A stretch of DNA of 50,828 nt from DASPKW01 sp038244055 (GTDB lineage Bacteria; Planctomycetota; Phycisphaerae; Tepidisphaerales; Tepidisphaeraceae), in assembly GCA_038244055.1 (NCBI GenBank), contig JBBRTW010000003.1, positions 1 to 50,828 of the forward strand, read 5' to 3'. The translations under genes and the position numbers were made by a program. Below, one piece after another: positions 1 to 8,100 of this stretch. Under the pieces are notes generated by a model that did no database searches, was not told the DNA's origin, and saw only the letters and a list, made by a program, of their open reading frames with translations. Numbering within the stretch: the stretch's first letter is position 1; each line of letters opens with the position of its first letter.

Positions 1-366
1 CTCGGCACAACCAGCATGGGCGGGACGCGCATGTCACGGGAGAGGATGTTGGTGACACGGGCGTCTCGCCCGTGCTGGGACCGTCGGAAGTTAAAGAGAC
101 TGTTGATTCTTGGCACAACCAGCATGGGCGGGACGCGCATGTCACGGGAGGCGTCATTGGTGACACGGGCGTCCCGCCCGTGCTGGGACCGTCGGAAGTT
201 AAAGAGACTGTTGATTCTCGGCACAACCAGCATGGGCGGGACGCCCATGTCACGGGAGGCGTCCTTGGTGACACGGGCGTCTCGCCCGTGCTAAATGCGC
301 CGCCGGCAAAGAGAACTTCTGATTCATCAAGCGGCCAGCATGGGCGGGACGCCCATGTCACGGGGT
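1..366 (+). repeat. Four in-phase 108-bp units made of paired palindromes, inside valS
   Basis: The same segment recurs at exact 108-bp steps (the block beginning ccagcatgggcg lies near 11, 119, 227 and 335). 108 bp is 36 codons, so the valS frame stays open throughout. Each unit carries two hairpins. The first is catgggcg-gga-cgcccatg, which is perfect in units 3 and 4 and has one mismatch in units 1 and 2. The second is cacgggcg-tct-cgcccgtg. The two hairpin blocks are inverted copies of each other, so each unit is a composite palindrome. The stretch joining units 3 and 4 has diverged but kept its length. The array probably continues upstream of the window. Confidence 0.93.
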
Positions 367-2489
367 GGCAGGGGCAGCTTCGATTTTATCCGGCGCGGTA
401 TGCGAAGACGTTTCAGACGTGGCATGAGAATATTCGCGATTGGTGCATTTCGAGGCAGTTGTGGTGGGGGCATCGGATACCGGTGTGGAGAATTGCATTC
501 TCACCCAGTTTTTGGTCGCCATCGGGCTCCAATAACGTTAATGTTTTGATTCAAGAATCGACCCAACATCAGAAGGATTCCGTCAACGCATTCGTGGACT
601 TTGCAGTCAGCAAAGGCTTCAATCGCGATGAAATCGCTACGAAGTCCTGCCGCGATTCAGTGGGTGGCTTCGAAGGCTATTTCATTTGTGGACGAGACGC
701 CGATTTTGACAAGTTCCTTTCGTCGGCGTTCCCTGGAAATAGGGAGTTCACGATTGGTGGCAAGACGTATCAAGTTGTTCATCTTGAGCGCGACCCCGAC
801 GTCCTCGACACCTGGTTCTCCTCCGGCCTCTGGCCGCTCTCCACGCTCGACTGGCCCAACGACTCAGCACTCAGCACCCAGCACTCAGCACTGAACATCT
901 GGAATCCAACCAGCGTCCTCTGCACCGCCCGCGAGATCATCACGCTCTGGGTTTCGCGGATGGTAATGTTCAATCTTTACTTCACGGACCCGGCCGTCGA
1001 TCCGCGCTCCAAAGGCCAGCGTCTTCCGTTCAAGGACGTCTTCATTCATGCCATGATCCAGGATGGCCACGGGCAGAAGATGAGCAAATCGCTCGGCAAT
1101 GGCGTGGATCCGATGGACATCATCGGATCGCACGGCACCGATGCGATGCGCTTCACGCTGGCGCACATGGCGACCAACACGCAGGATGTGCGGATGCCGG
1201 TGGACCTGGTGGACCCGCACAGCGGCGAGGCCTTTACGCCGAAATATGTGACCGACTCGGCCGGGTATACCGTGGCAGCGCCGATCCAGGAGAGCCCGAA
1301 GGATCCGAAAAAGAAGATGGTGTCGAGTTACGGCTACGCCACTGGGAAAGCAACGCCGACGGCCGAGATGCCGGTGGCGAAGAATACATCCGCCAAATTC
1401 GATCTGGGCCGGAATTTCTGCAACAAGCTGTGGAATGCGTCGAGGTTTGTGATGGGGAGTTTGGAAGAGAAGTTAGAAGTTGGAAGCGAGAAGCGAGAAG
1501 AGGGTTCAGGGTTCAGGGTTCAGGGTTCAGTGAAGACGGAGAACCCAAATGAACCGCGACCGGCAATTCCTGAACCCCGAACCCTGAACCCTGAACCCTT
1601 TTCCGTTGACGAATCCAAATGGTCCCTCCCCGACCGCTGGATCGTCTCGCGGTTCAATCGGACGGTCGAGGAAGTCAATGCCGCGCTGAACGATTACCGT
1701 TTCGACAACTACGCCCGCACGGTGTATGACTTTTTCTGGCGGGATTTCTGCGACTGGTATGTGGAGGCGGTCAAGCCGGCCATGAAGGATCCAAATCGAT
1801 CCGGGCAGACGGCCGCGATCCTGGCGGCGCTGCTGGATGGCACCCTGCGCATCCTGCACCCGGTCATTCCCTTCGTCACGGAAGTCATCTGGCAGAAACT
1901 CAACGAAACCCGCCTATCGCGCGGCCTGCCGGGGAGAATTGAATTCGCCGACTCGCAACTCGCAACTCGCAACTCGCAACTCTCGGGCAACTCAGCACTC
2001 CTGATCAAAGCCGCCTGGCCCACGGTCGGCTCATTCTCCGAAGCCGCCGAGTTCATATTCCCCAAGCTCCAGGAGATCATCGGCGCGATTCGCAATGTGC
2101 GGAATCAATACAACGTATCTCCGCGGCAGTCGGTGATCGTGTCGATCGCCGCCCCGGCCGAGCCCGCGCGGCAGATTACGGAGAACCGGGAAATGATCGA
2201 GCTGATGGCGATCTGCACGATCAAGGAGATCGGCGCGGCGATCGCCCCGCCGGCCAATTCCATCCGGGCCAGCGCGGCGGGTGTGGAGGTGTTCGTGGAA
2301 GGCCTGGTGGACCCCGCCGCCGATCAGCAGCGCATTACCAAGCTGCGCGATGAACTGACGAAGAAGATCGCCGCCATGAAAGGCCGGCTGGCCAATGTCG
2401 CCTATACCAGTAAAGCGCCGCCCCATCTGGTGAAGCAGACACAGGATCAACTCGCCGAGGCTGAGGCGGAACTGGCGAAACTGGGATGA
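1..2489 (+). CDS. valS: Valyl-tRNA synthetase, 3' part, with several in-frame repeat insertions (5' end outside window)
   Basis: The enzyme charges tRNA-Val in the cytoplasm (class I aminoacyl-tRNA synthetase). The frame is open from base 3, so the true start lies upstream. The motif WCISRQLWWGHRIPVW follows the repeat array, DVLDTWFSSGLWP marks the catalytic domain, and KMSKSLGNG (about 1075-1100) is the class I KMSKS loop. The anticodon-binding domain follows, then the C-terminal coiled coil typical of ValS (about 2300-2489). Four insertions are absent from ordinary ValS: the 36-residue units before GQLRFYP, a heptad tract at 862-896, a paired tract at 1461-1599 and another at 1951-1999. 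All keep the frame. ValS fits better than IleS or LeuS because of the RQLWWGHRIP motif and the C-terminal arm. Whether the product is fully active cannot be judged from sequence. Confidence 0.95.
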   Translation, partial: RHNQHGRDAHVTGEDVGDTGVSPVLGPSEVKETVDSWHNQHGRDAHVTGGVIGDTGVPPVLGPSEVKETVDSRHNQHGRDAHVTGGVLGDTGVSPVLNAPPAKRTSDSSSGQHGRDAHVTGWQGQLRFYPARYAKTFQTWHENIRDWCISRQLWWGHRIPVWRIAFSPSFWSPSGSNNVNVLIQESTQHQKDSVNAFVDFAVSKGFNRDEIATKSCRDSVGGFEGYFICGRDADFDKFLSSAFPGNREFTIGGKTYQVVHLERDPDVLDTWFSSGLWPLSTLDWPNDSALSTQHSALNIWNPTSVLCTAREIITLWVSRMVMFNLYFTDPAVDPRSKGQRLPFKDVFIHAMIQDGHGQKMSKSLGNGVDPMDIIGSHGTDAMRFTLAHMATNTQDVRMPVDLVDPHSGEAFTPKYVTDSAGYTVAAPIQESPKDPKKKMVSSYGYATGKATPTAEMPVAKNTSAKFDLGRNFCNKLWNASRFVMGSLEEKLEVGSEKREEGSGFRVQGSVKTENPNEPRPAIPEPRTLNPEPFSVDESKWSLPDRWIVSRFNRTVEEVNAALNDYRFDNYARTVYDFFWRDFCDWYVEAVKPAMKDPNRSGQTAAILAALLDGTLRILHPVIPFVTEVIWQKLNETRLSRGLPGRIEFADSQLATRNSQLSGNSALLIKAAWPTVGSFSEAAEFIFPKLQEIIGAIRNVRNQYNVSPRQSVIVSIAAPAEPARQITENREMIELMAICTIKEIGAAIAPPANSIRASAAGVEVFVEGLVDPAADQQRITKLRDELTKKIAAMKGRLANVAYTSKAPPHLVKQTQDQLAEAEAELAKLG
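862..896. repeat. Heptanucleotide tract ACTCAGC in valS
   Basis: Five 7-bp units run ACTCAGC, ACTCAGC, ACCCAGC, ACTCAGC, ACTGAAC. They encode an SALSTQHSAL-type peptide between the conserved LSTLDWP and NPTSVL segments of ValS. The same heptamer occurs four times in the ketosynthase gene at 10330-10357. Confidence 0.9.
1461..1599. repeat. Heptad tracts AGAAGCG/AGAAGTT and AGGGTTC with inverted partner in valS
   Basis: Degenerate AGAAGTT/AGAAGCG heptads fill 1461-1500. Four perfect AGGGTTC units follow at 1501-1528. After about 42 bases the complement GAACCCT appears four times (1572-1599, first unit GAACCCC). The two arms can form a stem of about 29 bp with one mismatch inside the coding sequence. 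Confidence 0.9.
1951..1999. repeat. Heptanucleotide tract ACTCGCA in valS
   Basis: Four perfect ACTCGCA units occupy 1951-1978, followed by degenerate units up to CAGCACT. The encoded peptide (DSQLATRNSQL) sits in the anticodon-domain region just before LLIKAAWP. The same heptamer recurs in the giant dehydrogenase gene at 41621-41669. Confidence 0.9.
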
Positions 2490-2509
2490 AGCAGGTCGAA
2501 CCCGAATAG

Positions 2510-2673
2510 TTCAGATGAACCACGAAAAACACGAAGGCACGATGAAGACTGGAGAAGAGTAGAAATGTGTTTTGCGCAACGTGCAATTCACCGTTCACCG
2601 ACTTTTTGACTGTAAGTCCTTTGGCTCATTTCTCTTCGTGCATTTCGTGTTTTTCATGGTGAATAAACTGGGC
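2510..2673. repeat. Inverted pair of TTCGTG-family repeats
   Basis: The left arm (about 2510-2548, with CACGAAAAACACGAAGG) and the right arm (about 2625-2673, with TTCGTGCATTTCGTG) are imperfect reverse complements about 75 bp apart, filling most of the valS-rplU intergenic space. Related copies lie at 11485-11518 and 38335-38372. Confidence 0.75.
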
Positions 2674-2723
2674 GAAAGGTGAAGGCGCGCGGCGGAGGCC
2701 CGGCCCGATCACCCCGTCCATGC

Positions 2724-2752
2724 AAAAAATCCACGCGCATCGCGCGTGGATT
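2724..2752 (-). terminator. Rho-independent terminator of rplU
   Basis: Read on the minus strand, the hairpin aatccacgcgc-gat-gcgcgtggatt has an 11-bp stem and is followed directly by a run of six T. It starts about 25 bp after the rplU stop codon. Confidence 0.85.
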
Positions 2753-2777
2753 CTTCATTGATTCGTTCGAGTCGAAA

Positions 2778-3089
2778 TCAGACGTTGATCGCCGTGATCT
2801 TCACCGCGGTGTACTTCTGCCGGTGGCCCGTCTTGTTGTAATATCCCTTACGGCGCTTGTGCTTGACCGAGAAGACCTTGGGGCCTTTAACGGCGCGGAT
2901 GATATCCGCCGTCACGGTCGCGCCTTCCACGTTGGGAGCGCCGATTTTGGGGTCCCCCTCGCCGCCGACCAGGAGCACCTTGTCGAAGGTGACGGTCTTC
3001 TCTCCATCGACGAACTTCCGGTCGATTTTGAGGGTGTCGCCCGTGGTTACTTTGAACTGCGTTCCGCTGTCTTCGATGATCGCGTACAT
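2778..3089 (-). CDS. rplU: 50S ribosomal protein L21
   Basis: The product is 103 aa, the usual bacterial L21 length, and starts MYAIIEDSGTQFKV. The conserved C-terminal block KVFSVKHKRRKGYYNKTGHRQ is the 23S rRNA-contacting L21 signature. The ATG at 3089 was chosen because it gives the family's normal N-terminus; the open frame extends further upstream without homology. A GGAG stretch lies about 10 bases before the start. An intrinsic terminator follows. The usual partner rpmA (L27) is not seen next to it: the next gene downstream on this strand is absent and valS is convergent, so L21 seems to be transcribed alone. Confidence 0.95.
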   Translation of the reverse strand: MYAIIEDSGTQFKVTTGDTLKIDRKFVDGEKTVTFDKVLLVGGEGDPKIGAPNVEGATVTADIIRAVKGPKVFSVKHKRRKGYYNKTGHRQKYTAVKITAINV

Positions 3090-3471
3090 GGTCGCCAAAC
3101 TCCGTTGTCTGCATTGAAAATAGAGGGGGAGGATTGTGGCGAAAAGCCGGGTGAAGTCAAGGGGCGCAAAGCGTGGCCATGTGGCATTTGGTACAACTCG
3201 TCCGCCCTCCGGCCGGCGAGGAAGGGGCGGGAGCCGGGGTCCAGGGATTGAAATCCCTGGCAACGACCGTGCGCCCTCCGGGCGAAGATCAAAGAAAGTA
3301 TTCGATTTTGTCCAACAGGATGCCACGGCACATTCGCCCGACTCTTGCATCAAAGCTGTTTTGGGTTACAAAACGACGCTGCCCATCTCGATTTGGGCGC
3401 TGCTGGACGCGCTTGGCAAGCCAAGCGGCTAAAAGGTGCGTCGGATCCCCACGGACGGGGCTGGATTGTGA
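3090..3471. other. Intergenic region with palindromic elements (rplU to fabZ-like gene)
   Basis: No convincing gene was seen in these 382 bp. They hold the perfect palindrome CCAGGGATTGAAATCCCTGG (3241-3260), flanked by two similar blocks around ccgccctccggc (about 3200) and gcgccctccggg (about 3270). There is also a short hairpin cgcttgg-caag-ccaagcg near 3410-3428. Promoters for the divergent rplU and dehydratase genes must lie here, but none could be pinned down. Confidence 0.6.
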
Positions 3472-3969
3472 ATGAAGTTCAACCTGTTGGACAAAATCGA
3501 GTCGATCAGCGACGAGCGCCTCGTCGGGGTCAAGTACGTCTCGCTGGCCGAGGAATACCTGGCCGACCACTTCCCGACCTTCCCGGTGCTGCCGGGGGTG
3601 ATGATGCTGGAGGCGCTGACCCAGGCGGCCGCGTGGGTCATGCACCGGCGCAGCGGCTTCGCCAGGTCGTTTGCGGTGCTGAAAGAGGCTCGGAACGTCA
3701 AATACGGCAATTTTGTGGCACCGGGCAACTCGCTGCGGGTTGAAGTGGATTTTATGAAGCAAACCGAGGCCGGCGCGACATTTAAGGCGGCCGGGACCGT
3801 CAACGGAACCTCGGCCGTGGCGGCGCGGATCGAAATCGCCTATTTTAACCTCGGCGACAAGCAGCCCGCGCTGGCGGAGCTCGATGCCCGCCTGATCGAA
3901 CATCACCGCCGTCGCTGGGCACTGATCGCCCCCCGCGAGAGCCGGGTTTCCCTGGCCGCCGGCGCGTAA
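3472..3969 (+). CDS. FabZ-like 3-hydroxyacyl-ACP dehydratase, catalytic residues present
   Basis: This is a 165-aa single hot-dog protein. FabZ-type enzymes dehydrate 3-hydroxyacyl-ACP to trans-2-enoyl-ACP. The active-site region reads DHFPTFPVLPGVMMLEALTQ, matching the FabZ pattern HFPG-PV-PGV---EA--Q, with His33 and Glu47 as the expected catalytic pair. It is about 15-20 residues longer than standard FabZ at the C-terminus. It lies 31 bp upstream of an ACP gene and a second FabZ-like gene in the same direction, so the three are probably one operon. No clear ribosome binding site precedes the ATG. Whether it serves ordinary fatty-acid synthesis or a special acyl pathway cannot be told from its own sequence; the neighbours favour a dedicated pathway. 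Confidence 0.88.
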   Translation: MKFNLLDKIESISDERLVGVKYVSLAEEYLADHFPTFPVLPGVMMLEALTQAAAWVMHRRSGFARSFAVLKEARNVKYGNFVAPGNSLRVEVDFMKQTEAGATFKAAGTVNGTSAVAARIEIAYFNLGDKQPALAELDARLIEHHRRRWALIAPRESRVSLAAGA

Positions 3970-4000
3970 GTGCAGGACAGAACAACTACAAGGAACACCG

Positions 4001-4393
4001 ATGACTCGCGACGAGATTTACACGAAGGTTCAAGGCGTCCTGGTGGATGCGCTGGGCGTGGATGATGATGCAGTGACCCCCACCGCCACGCTCAAGGACG
4101 ACCTGGGCGCGGAATCGATCGATTACCTCGATATCGTCTTCCGCCTCGAGAAAGCCTTCACCATCAAGATCCCCCGCGGCGAGCTCTTCCCCGAAGACCT
4201 CGAATCCGTCCGCAACGACCCCAAGTACGTCGCCAATGGCGTGGTCACCACCGAAGGCCTGGCCGAGTTCAAACGGCGCATGCCCTACACCGATTTCACC
4301 GAATTCGAAAAAGATCCGCAGGTCGAGAAGGCTTCATCGCTCCTGACGGTGGATACGATCGTGAATTATATTCAGGCCAAATTGGGACAGTAG
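4001..4393 (+). CDS. Acyl carrier protein, enlarged by an insertion before the last helix
   Basis: The protein is 130 aa. The N-terminal part is a normal ACP: the phosphopantetheine site reads LGAESIDYLDIVFRLE with Ser39 as the attachment residue. Helix III normally follows directly, but here about 45 extra residues lie between KIPRGELFPED and the final helix LLTVDTIVNYIQAKLG. Ordinary bacterial ACPs are about 80 aa. An AAGGA motif lies 5-10 bases before the ATG. It sits between two FabZ-like dehydratase genes, so it is probably the carrier for both them and the nearby ketosynthase pair. The stop codon TAG is also the first three bases of a heptad repeat that fills the gap to the next gene. 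Confidence 0.92.
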   Translation: MTRDEIYTKVQGVLVDALGVDDDAVTPTATLKDDLGAESIDYLDIVFRLEKAFTIKIPRGELFPEDLESVRNDPKYVANGVVTTEGLAEFKRRMPYTDFTEFEKDPQVEKASSLLTVDTIVNYIQAKLGQ

Positions 4394-4477
4394 GCGGAAG
4401 GCAGTAGGGGGTAGGCAGAGAATGCCGTGCATCCGCCCTTTTCTGCCTTCTGCATACCGCATACTGCCTACTACTTA
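4391..4477. repeat. Inverted heptad repeat filling the ACP-dehydratase spacer
   Basis: The left arm has heptads TAGGCGG, AAGGCAG, TAGGGGG, TAGGCAG (4391-4418). The right arm has CTGCCTT, CTGCATA, CCGCATA, CTGCCTA (4443-4470). The arms are imperfect reverse complements. They start at the ACP stop codon and end seven bases before the next ATG, so a hairpin would cover the whole spacer, including the place where a ribosome binding site would be expected. Confidence 0.85.
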
Positions 4478-4959
4478 TGCGTTGGATCTGGATCGACAAA
4501 TTCACCGAGTTCACCTCGCGCACCTCGGCCACGACGGTTAAGAACGTCACGTTGGCGGAGGAGCATCTGCACGATCTCTATCCCGATTTTCCGGTCGTGC
4601 CGCATTCGCTGCTGGTTGAAGGTTTCGCGCAGACGGCCGGGATTCTGGTGGGCGAGGCGCGGAACTTCGCCGAGAAGGTGATCCTGGCGAAGATCAGCAA
4701 GGCGACCTTCCATCGCCTGGTGCGCCCCGGCGACACGATCGAGTTCCGGGCGAAAATCGACCAGCTTTCCGAGCAGGGCGCATCCACGTCCGGCACGGTC
4801 ATGTGCGGCGATGACCTCGTGGCCGACATCGAGATGATGTTCAGTCACATCGATCAAAATATGGCGGGGCTGGAGTTTCCGGAGCACAATTTCGTGTTCA
4901 CGGAGCAGTTTACGGAGCTTCTAAAGGGCTATCGCGCGGCGGGGGCTGTGACGATCTGA
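4477..4959 (+). CDS. FabZ-like hot-dog protein lacking the catalytic histidine
   Basis: The protein is 160 aa and aligns with the dehydratase two genes upstream: LAEEHLHDLYPDFPVVPHSLLVEGFAQ against LAEEYLADHFPTFPVLPGVMMLEALTQ. The catalytic His is replaced by Leu34 (DHFP becomes DLYP), and the PG turn becomes PH. The Glu (Glu48) is kept. In FabZ dimers each active site takes His from one chain and Glu from the other, so this chain alone should be inactive but could complete a mixed dimer with its paralogue. That is inference. No Shine-Dalgarno sequence precedes the ATG; a heptad hairpin occupies the upstream spacer. A different substrate chemistry using the nearby His32 or His43 is possible. 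Confidence 0.82.
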   Translation: MRWIWIDKFTEFTSRTSATTVKNVTLAEEHLHDLYPDFPVVPHSLLVEGFAQTAGILVGEARNFAEKVILAKISKATFHRLVRPGDTIEFRAKIDQLSEQGASTSGTVMCGDDLVADIEMMFSHIDQNMAGLEFPEHNFVFTEQFTELLKGYRAAGAVTI

Positions 4960-4983
4960 GTCATCGCCAAACGAACCAAATGT

Positions 4984-5088
4984 GACGTGCTGAGCTTGCG
5001 AAGCATCCAGCCAATGCGTCAAGGGCAATTCGGCAAAGCGAACGGGCCGCTACGTTCGACGCTGGATTCTTCGCAAGCTCAGAATGAC
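4984..5088. repeat. Paired TCATTCTGAG-family element
   Basis: The left arm (4984-5011, gtgctgagcttgcgaagc) and the right arm (5061-5088, gcttcgcaagctcagaatgac-like) are inverted copies of about 28 bp around a 49-bp centre. The same family forms a larger pair at 38031-38156. The pair lies between the convergent ends of the dehydratase gene and the large membrane-protein gene. Confidence 0.8.
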
Positions 5089-5119
5089 GGTTAGGCGCAG
5101 TTGTCGGCCGTTGTGAAAC

Positions 5120-8100
5120 TCACCTCCACGTCAACACCCTAAAAATCCCCTCGCGCCGGCGAATCCGATCCGGCAGCGCGATCAGTTTATCCCTAAAGAT
5201 GCTCAGGATGATCCCCGCGCCGAAGATCAGCGCGCCGCCGATCGTGAGGTAGACGCCCACCTTGAGCTGCGCGGCCATTCCGATCGACACGATCAGGATC
5301 AGCAGGTGCGTCGCCAGCATTGTGCCGCCCGTCAGCGTCGTCGCGCGAATCTGGCAGAGCACGCCGCTAACGAACAGCAGAATCCCGGCCGTCACGATGA
5401 TCAGTTCATCGGGCAGCGAAACGCCCATTGTCGCCCGGTGAACCAGCACCGCGGCCACGGTCGCCATGCCCACGAGAAGGCTGCCGCCGACAATGCAGAA
5501 GCTCACCAGATCGCTGTGCGCGTTCTGCTCGCGATACCAGCCCCAATGGCCGATCACCAGCAGGATGACACCTACTCCGATGGTAAAGAGTTCCAGGCTC
5601 CGCCACGGGTTGAGGTGGAGCGACATCTGCAGGGTCAGCATCGCCAGGCCGGCCTCGCAGATCGCGGCGATCAGATACCAGTGCCGCCACTGCGGATGGC
5701 GGATCAGCCGGGCGGCCACCAGGCACATCCCCGCCAGCGCGAACATCATCCACACCAGCGAACCTTCCGCGCCGGTCCGCGCCAGGCGGGTCACGGTGAG
5801 CAGCGTTCCCGCGGCGCAGGCGATCGCCAGAAGCGCGTTGCCCGAGTCGAATGCGGGCTTGGCCAGCCACATGCTCCCCGGCCGGTCCGGGCTGGCCCGC
5901 CGATGGGCGAAGAGCAAAACCAGACCCAGCGCTCCGTAAATCAAGGTGTAAATCTGCGGCGCAACATGCCAGTAATTGAGCAGTTGCCACATCGCCGCGC
6001 AAACGCTGGCGCTGGCCAGGTAGATCGGAAGCGCAGTGCGGTTGAATCGGGCGGACAGGATGAAATAGGCCGCCGCCTCCGCGAAAAACAGCGCCAGCAG
6101 AAGATTCAACGGATGGCCGACAATGGGCTCGACCACCCGCGGCGTGATGTGCAGCGCTGACAGAACGATCGAAACCAGCATGACGATCGCGGCAGTCTGC
6201 GCCACGGCCGACAGCGCCGCGCGAACGTTCGGGTCGCTCCACATGCGGCTCGCCAGGAGATAGCAGATCGGAATCAGCATCAGCAGCGGCGCTTGCACGG
6301 ACCAGTCGCCCACACCCCACAGGCTCAGCAAACCCGCCACGCCCACCAGCAGGGCCGCCGCGCTGGCGAAGAGATAGTGCCGCACCAGGTCCGGCCGATC
6401 CGTCCGCCGCAGCCACGCCGCCGCCCGGCAGCAGACGGCGTTGATCAGCGTCGCCACGACGAAGGCAAAATCCATCGTGAATGGCCAGATGTGGTTCAGC
6501 GCCAGTTCCGTCGCCCGCGCATAAAGCCACACGCCCAGCACCACCGGCACCAGCGCCAGCCACAGGGCCAGCGGCGCGAGCGGCCGGGCCGCGGCCGAAA
6601 CCGGCGACGTCCGCCACGAGAGCACCGCCTGGGCGATATTGATGGTCAGCCCCGTCACCGCCAGCACGATCATCGCCATGATCGTGGCGTGATGCAGGTT
6701 CATTAGCCGCAGCGCGATGATCTGCGCCCATAGCAGCGTAAACGCGGCCGGGTAGATGTAGGCCCCCTTCTTGCGAACCACCAGATCGCTGTAAAGATAT
6801 GCATACGCCGCCGCCAGCACGAGAATCAGCGAGCTGACGCTCAGCGCGCCGGCGACCGAAATCGGCGGGGCCATCATGTGCCACTTCGACATCACCGGAA
6901 TCCAGATCCAATCGGCGATCTGCCCCATCAGCAGGATCACCAGGCCCAGCCCCATGATCACCTGACCCGAGAAGAAAAACGCCAGCCCGAATTTGCCGCG
7001 CGAGAAGGGCCCATCCCCGGCCTTGAACCCGCGCTCGACATGAATCGTGATCAGCCCCAGCCCGATCAGGAAGATCGTCGGCCCAGAGATGGATGCCAGC
7101 GCGTGCATCTCGGCCATCAACAGCAGGCCGGTCATCGTCACGCCCCCCATCAGCACATAGACGAACAGCGCATCCTTGAGCACGATGGCCGAAACCGCAT
7201 ACAGCGCGCAGCACGCCAGCGCCGCGATCCACAACTGACCGCCCACCACCATCAAATCGTTCGCCTGGTAGAACCAGAGATTCAGCGGCATGAGCAGGCA
7301 AGCCAGCAGCGTGATCGCCCGGCCGGCCACCTGGAAGCGCGTCTTCTTGATCAGCAGCCACCCGCACGCCATGAGCGCCAGATTGCCACCGCCCATCGCC
7401 GTCGCGATCGCCACCGGGCTTTCGAAAATCCGCAAGCTGGCAAGCCAGATCACCACGCCCACCACCAGCAGCACTCCGCCCGAAGCCAGCAGCCATTGAA
7501 TGCTCTTGGGGTCCAGAAGAATCTCGCCTACGGTTCGCCGCGGCGGCGCTGGCGGACGCCCTGGAATCGGCGGCGGGCCATAGGAGAATCGCTGCGGAAT
7601 CGGCGGAGGAATCGCCGGCGCGCCGGCTGGCAGCGGCGGCATGGACGCCGGAGCGCCACGGCCATCGCCCCCACCGGCGTCGCCCGCGCCGGCCGCCGGT
7701 GCATCGGCGCTCGGCCCGCGCTCCTTGAGTCGTCGCAGTTGATCCAGCCGCGTTGATGCCAGGTCCGCCGAATTGAGCCGCCCGCGCTGGAGTTCGGCAT
7801 GGGTTGCCCGAAGCTGCCCCAGCGCAGTGGCCACACAGGCGTGAACTTCGCTGAGCGAAAGCAGCCCTTCGCGCTCCAGGCGCGGCATTTGGGCATTAGC
7901 GAACTGCAGTTGCCGCGCTGCCAGCGTGGTCAGATTGTTCGCCGGGATGCCGCATCCGGCGCAGAATTGGTAAGAAGTATCGATCGTTGTTCCGCACGCC
8001 ACGCACACCTCGGCCGGCGGCAGCCCCATCGCCGGCCCGCCGAACCCCGCCGCATCCGGAGTCCCGGCCGCTCGTTGCAGACGATCGAAATAGTCGTTGA

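Noticed and set aside
1..366. Regular repeats at the start could suggest a CRISPR array
   Set aside because: The repeated part is the whole 108-bp unit, there are no unique spacers, and the frame of valS continues through it.
5406..7496. A 696-aa minus-strand frame within the large membrane-protein gene
   Set aside because: It lies in another frame of the same strand, Arg/Gly/Ala-rich without hydrophobic segments, whereas the chosen frame has zinc ribbons and clear helices.
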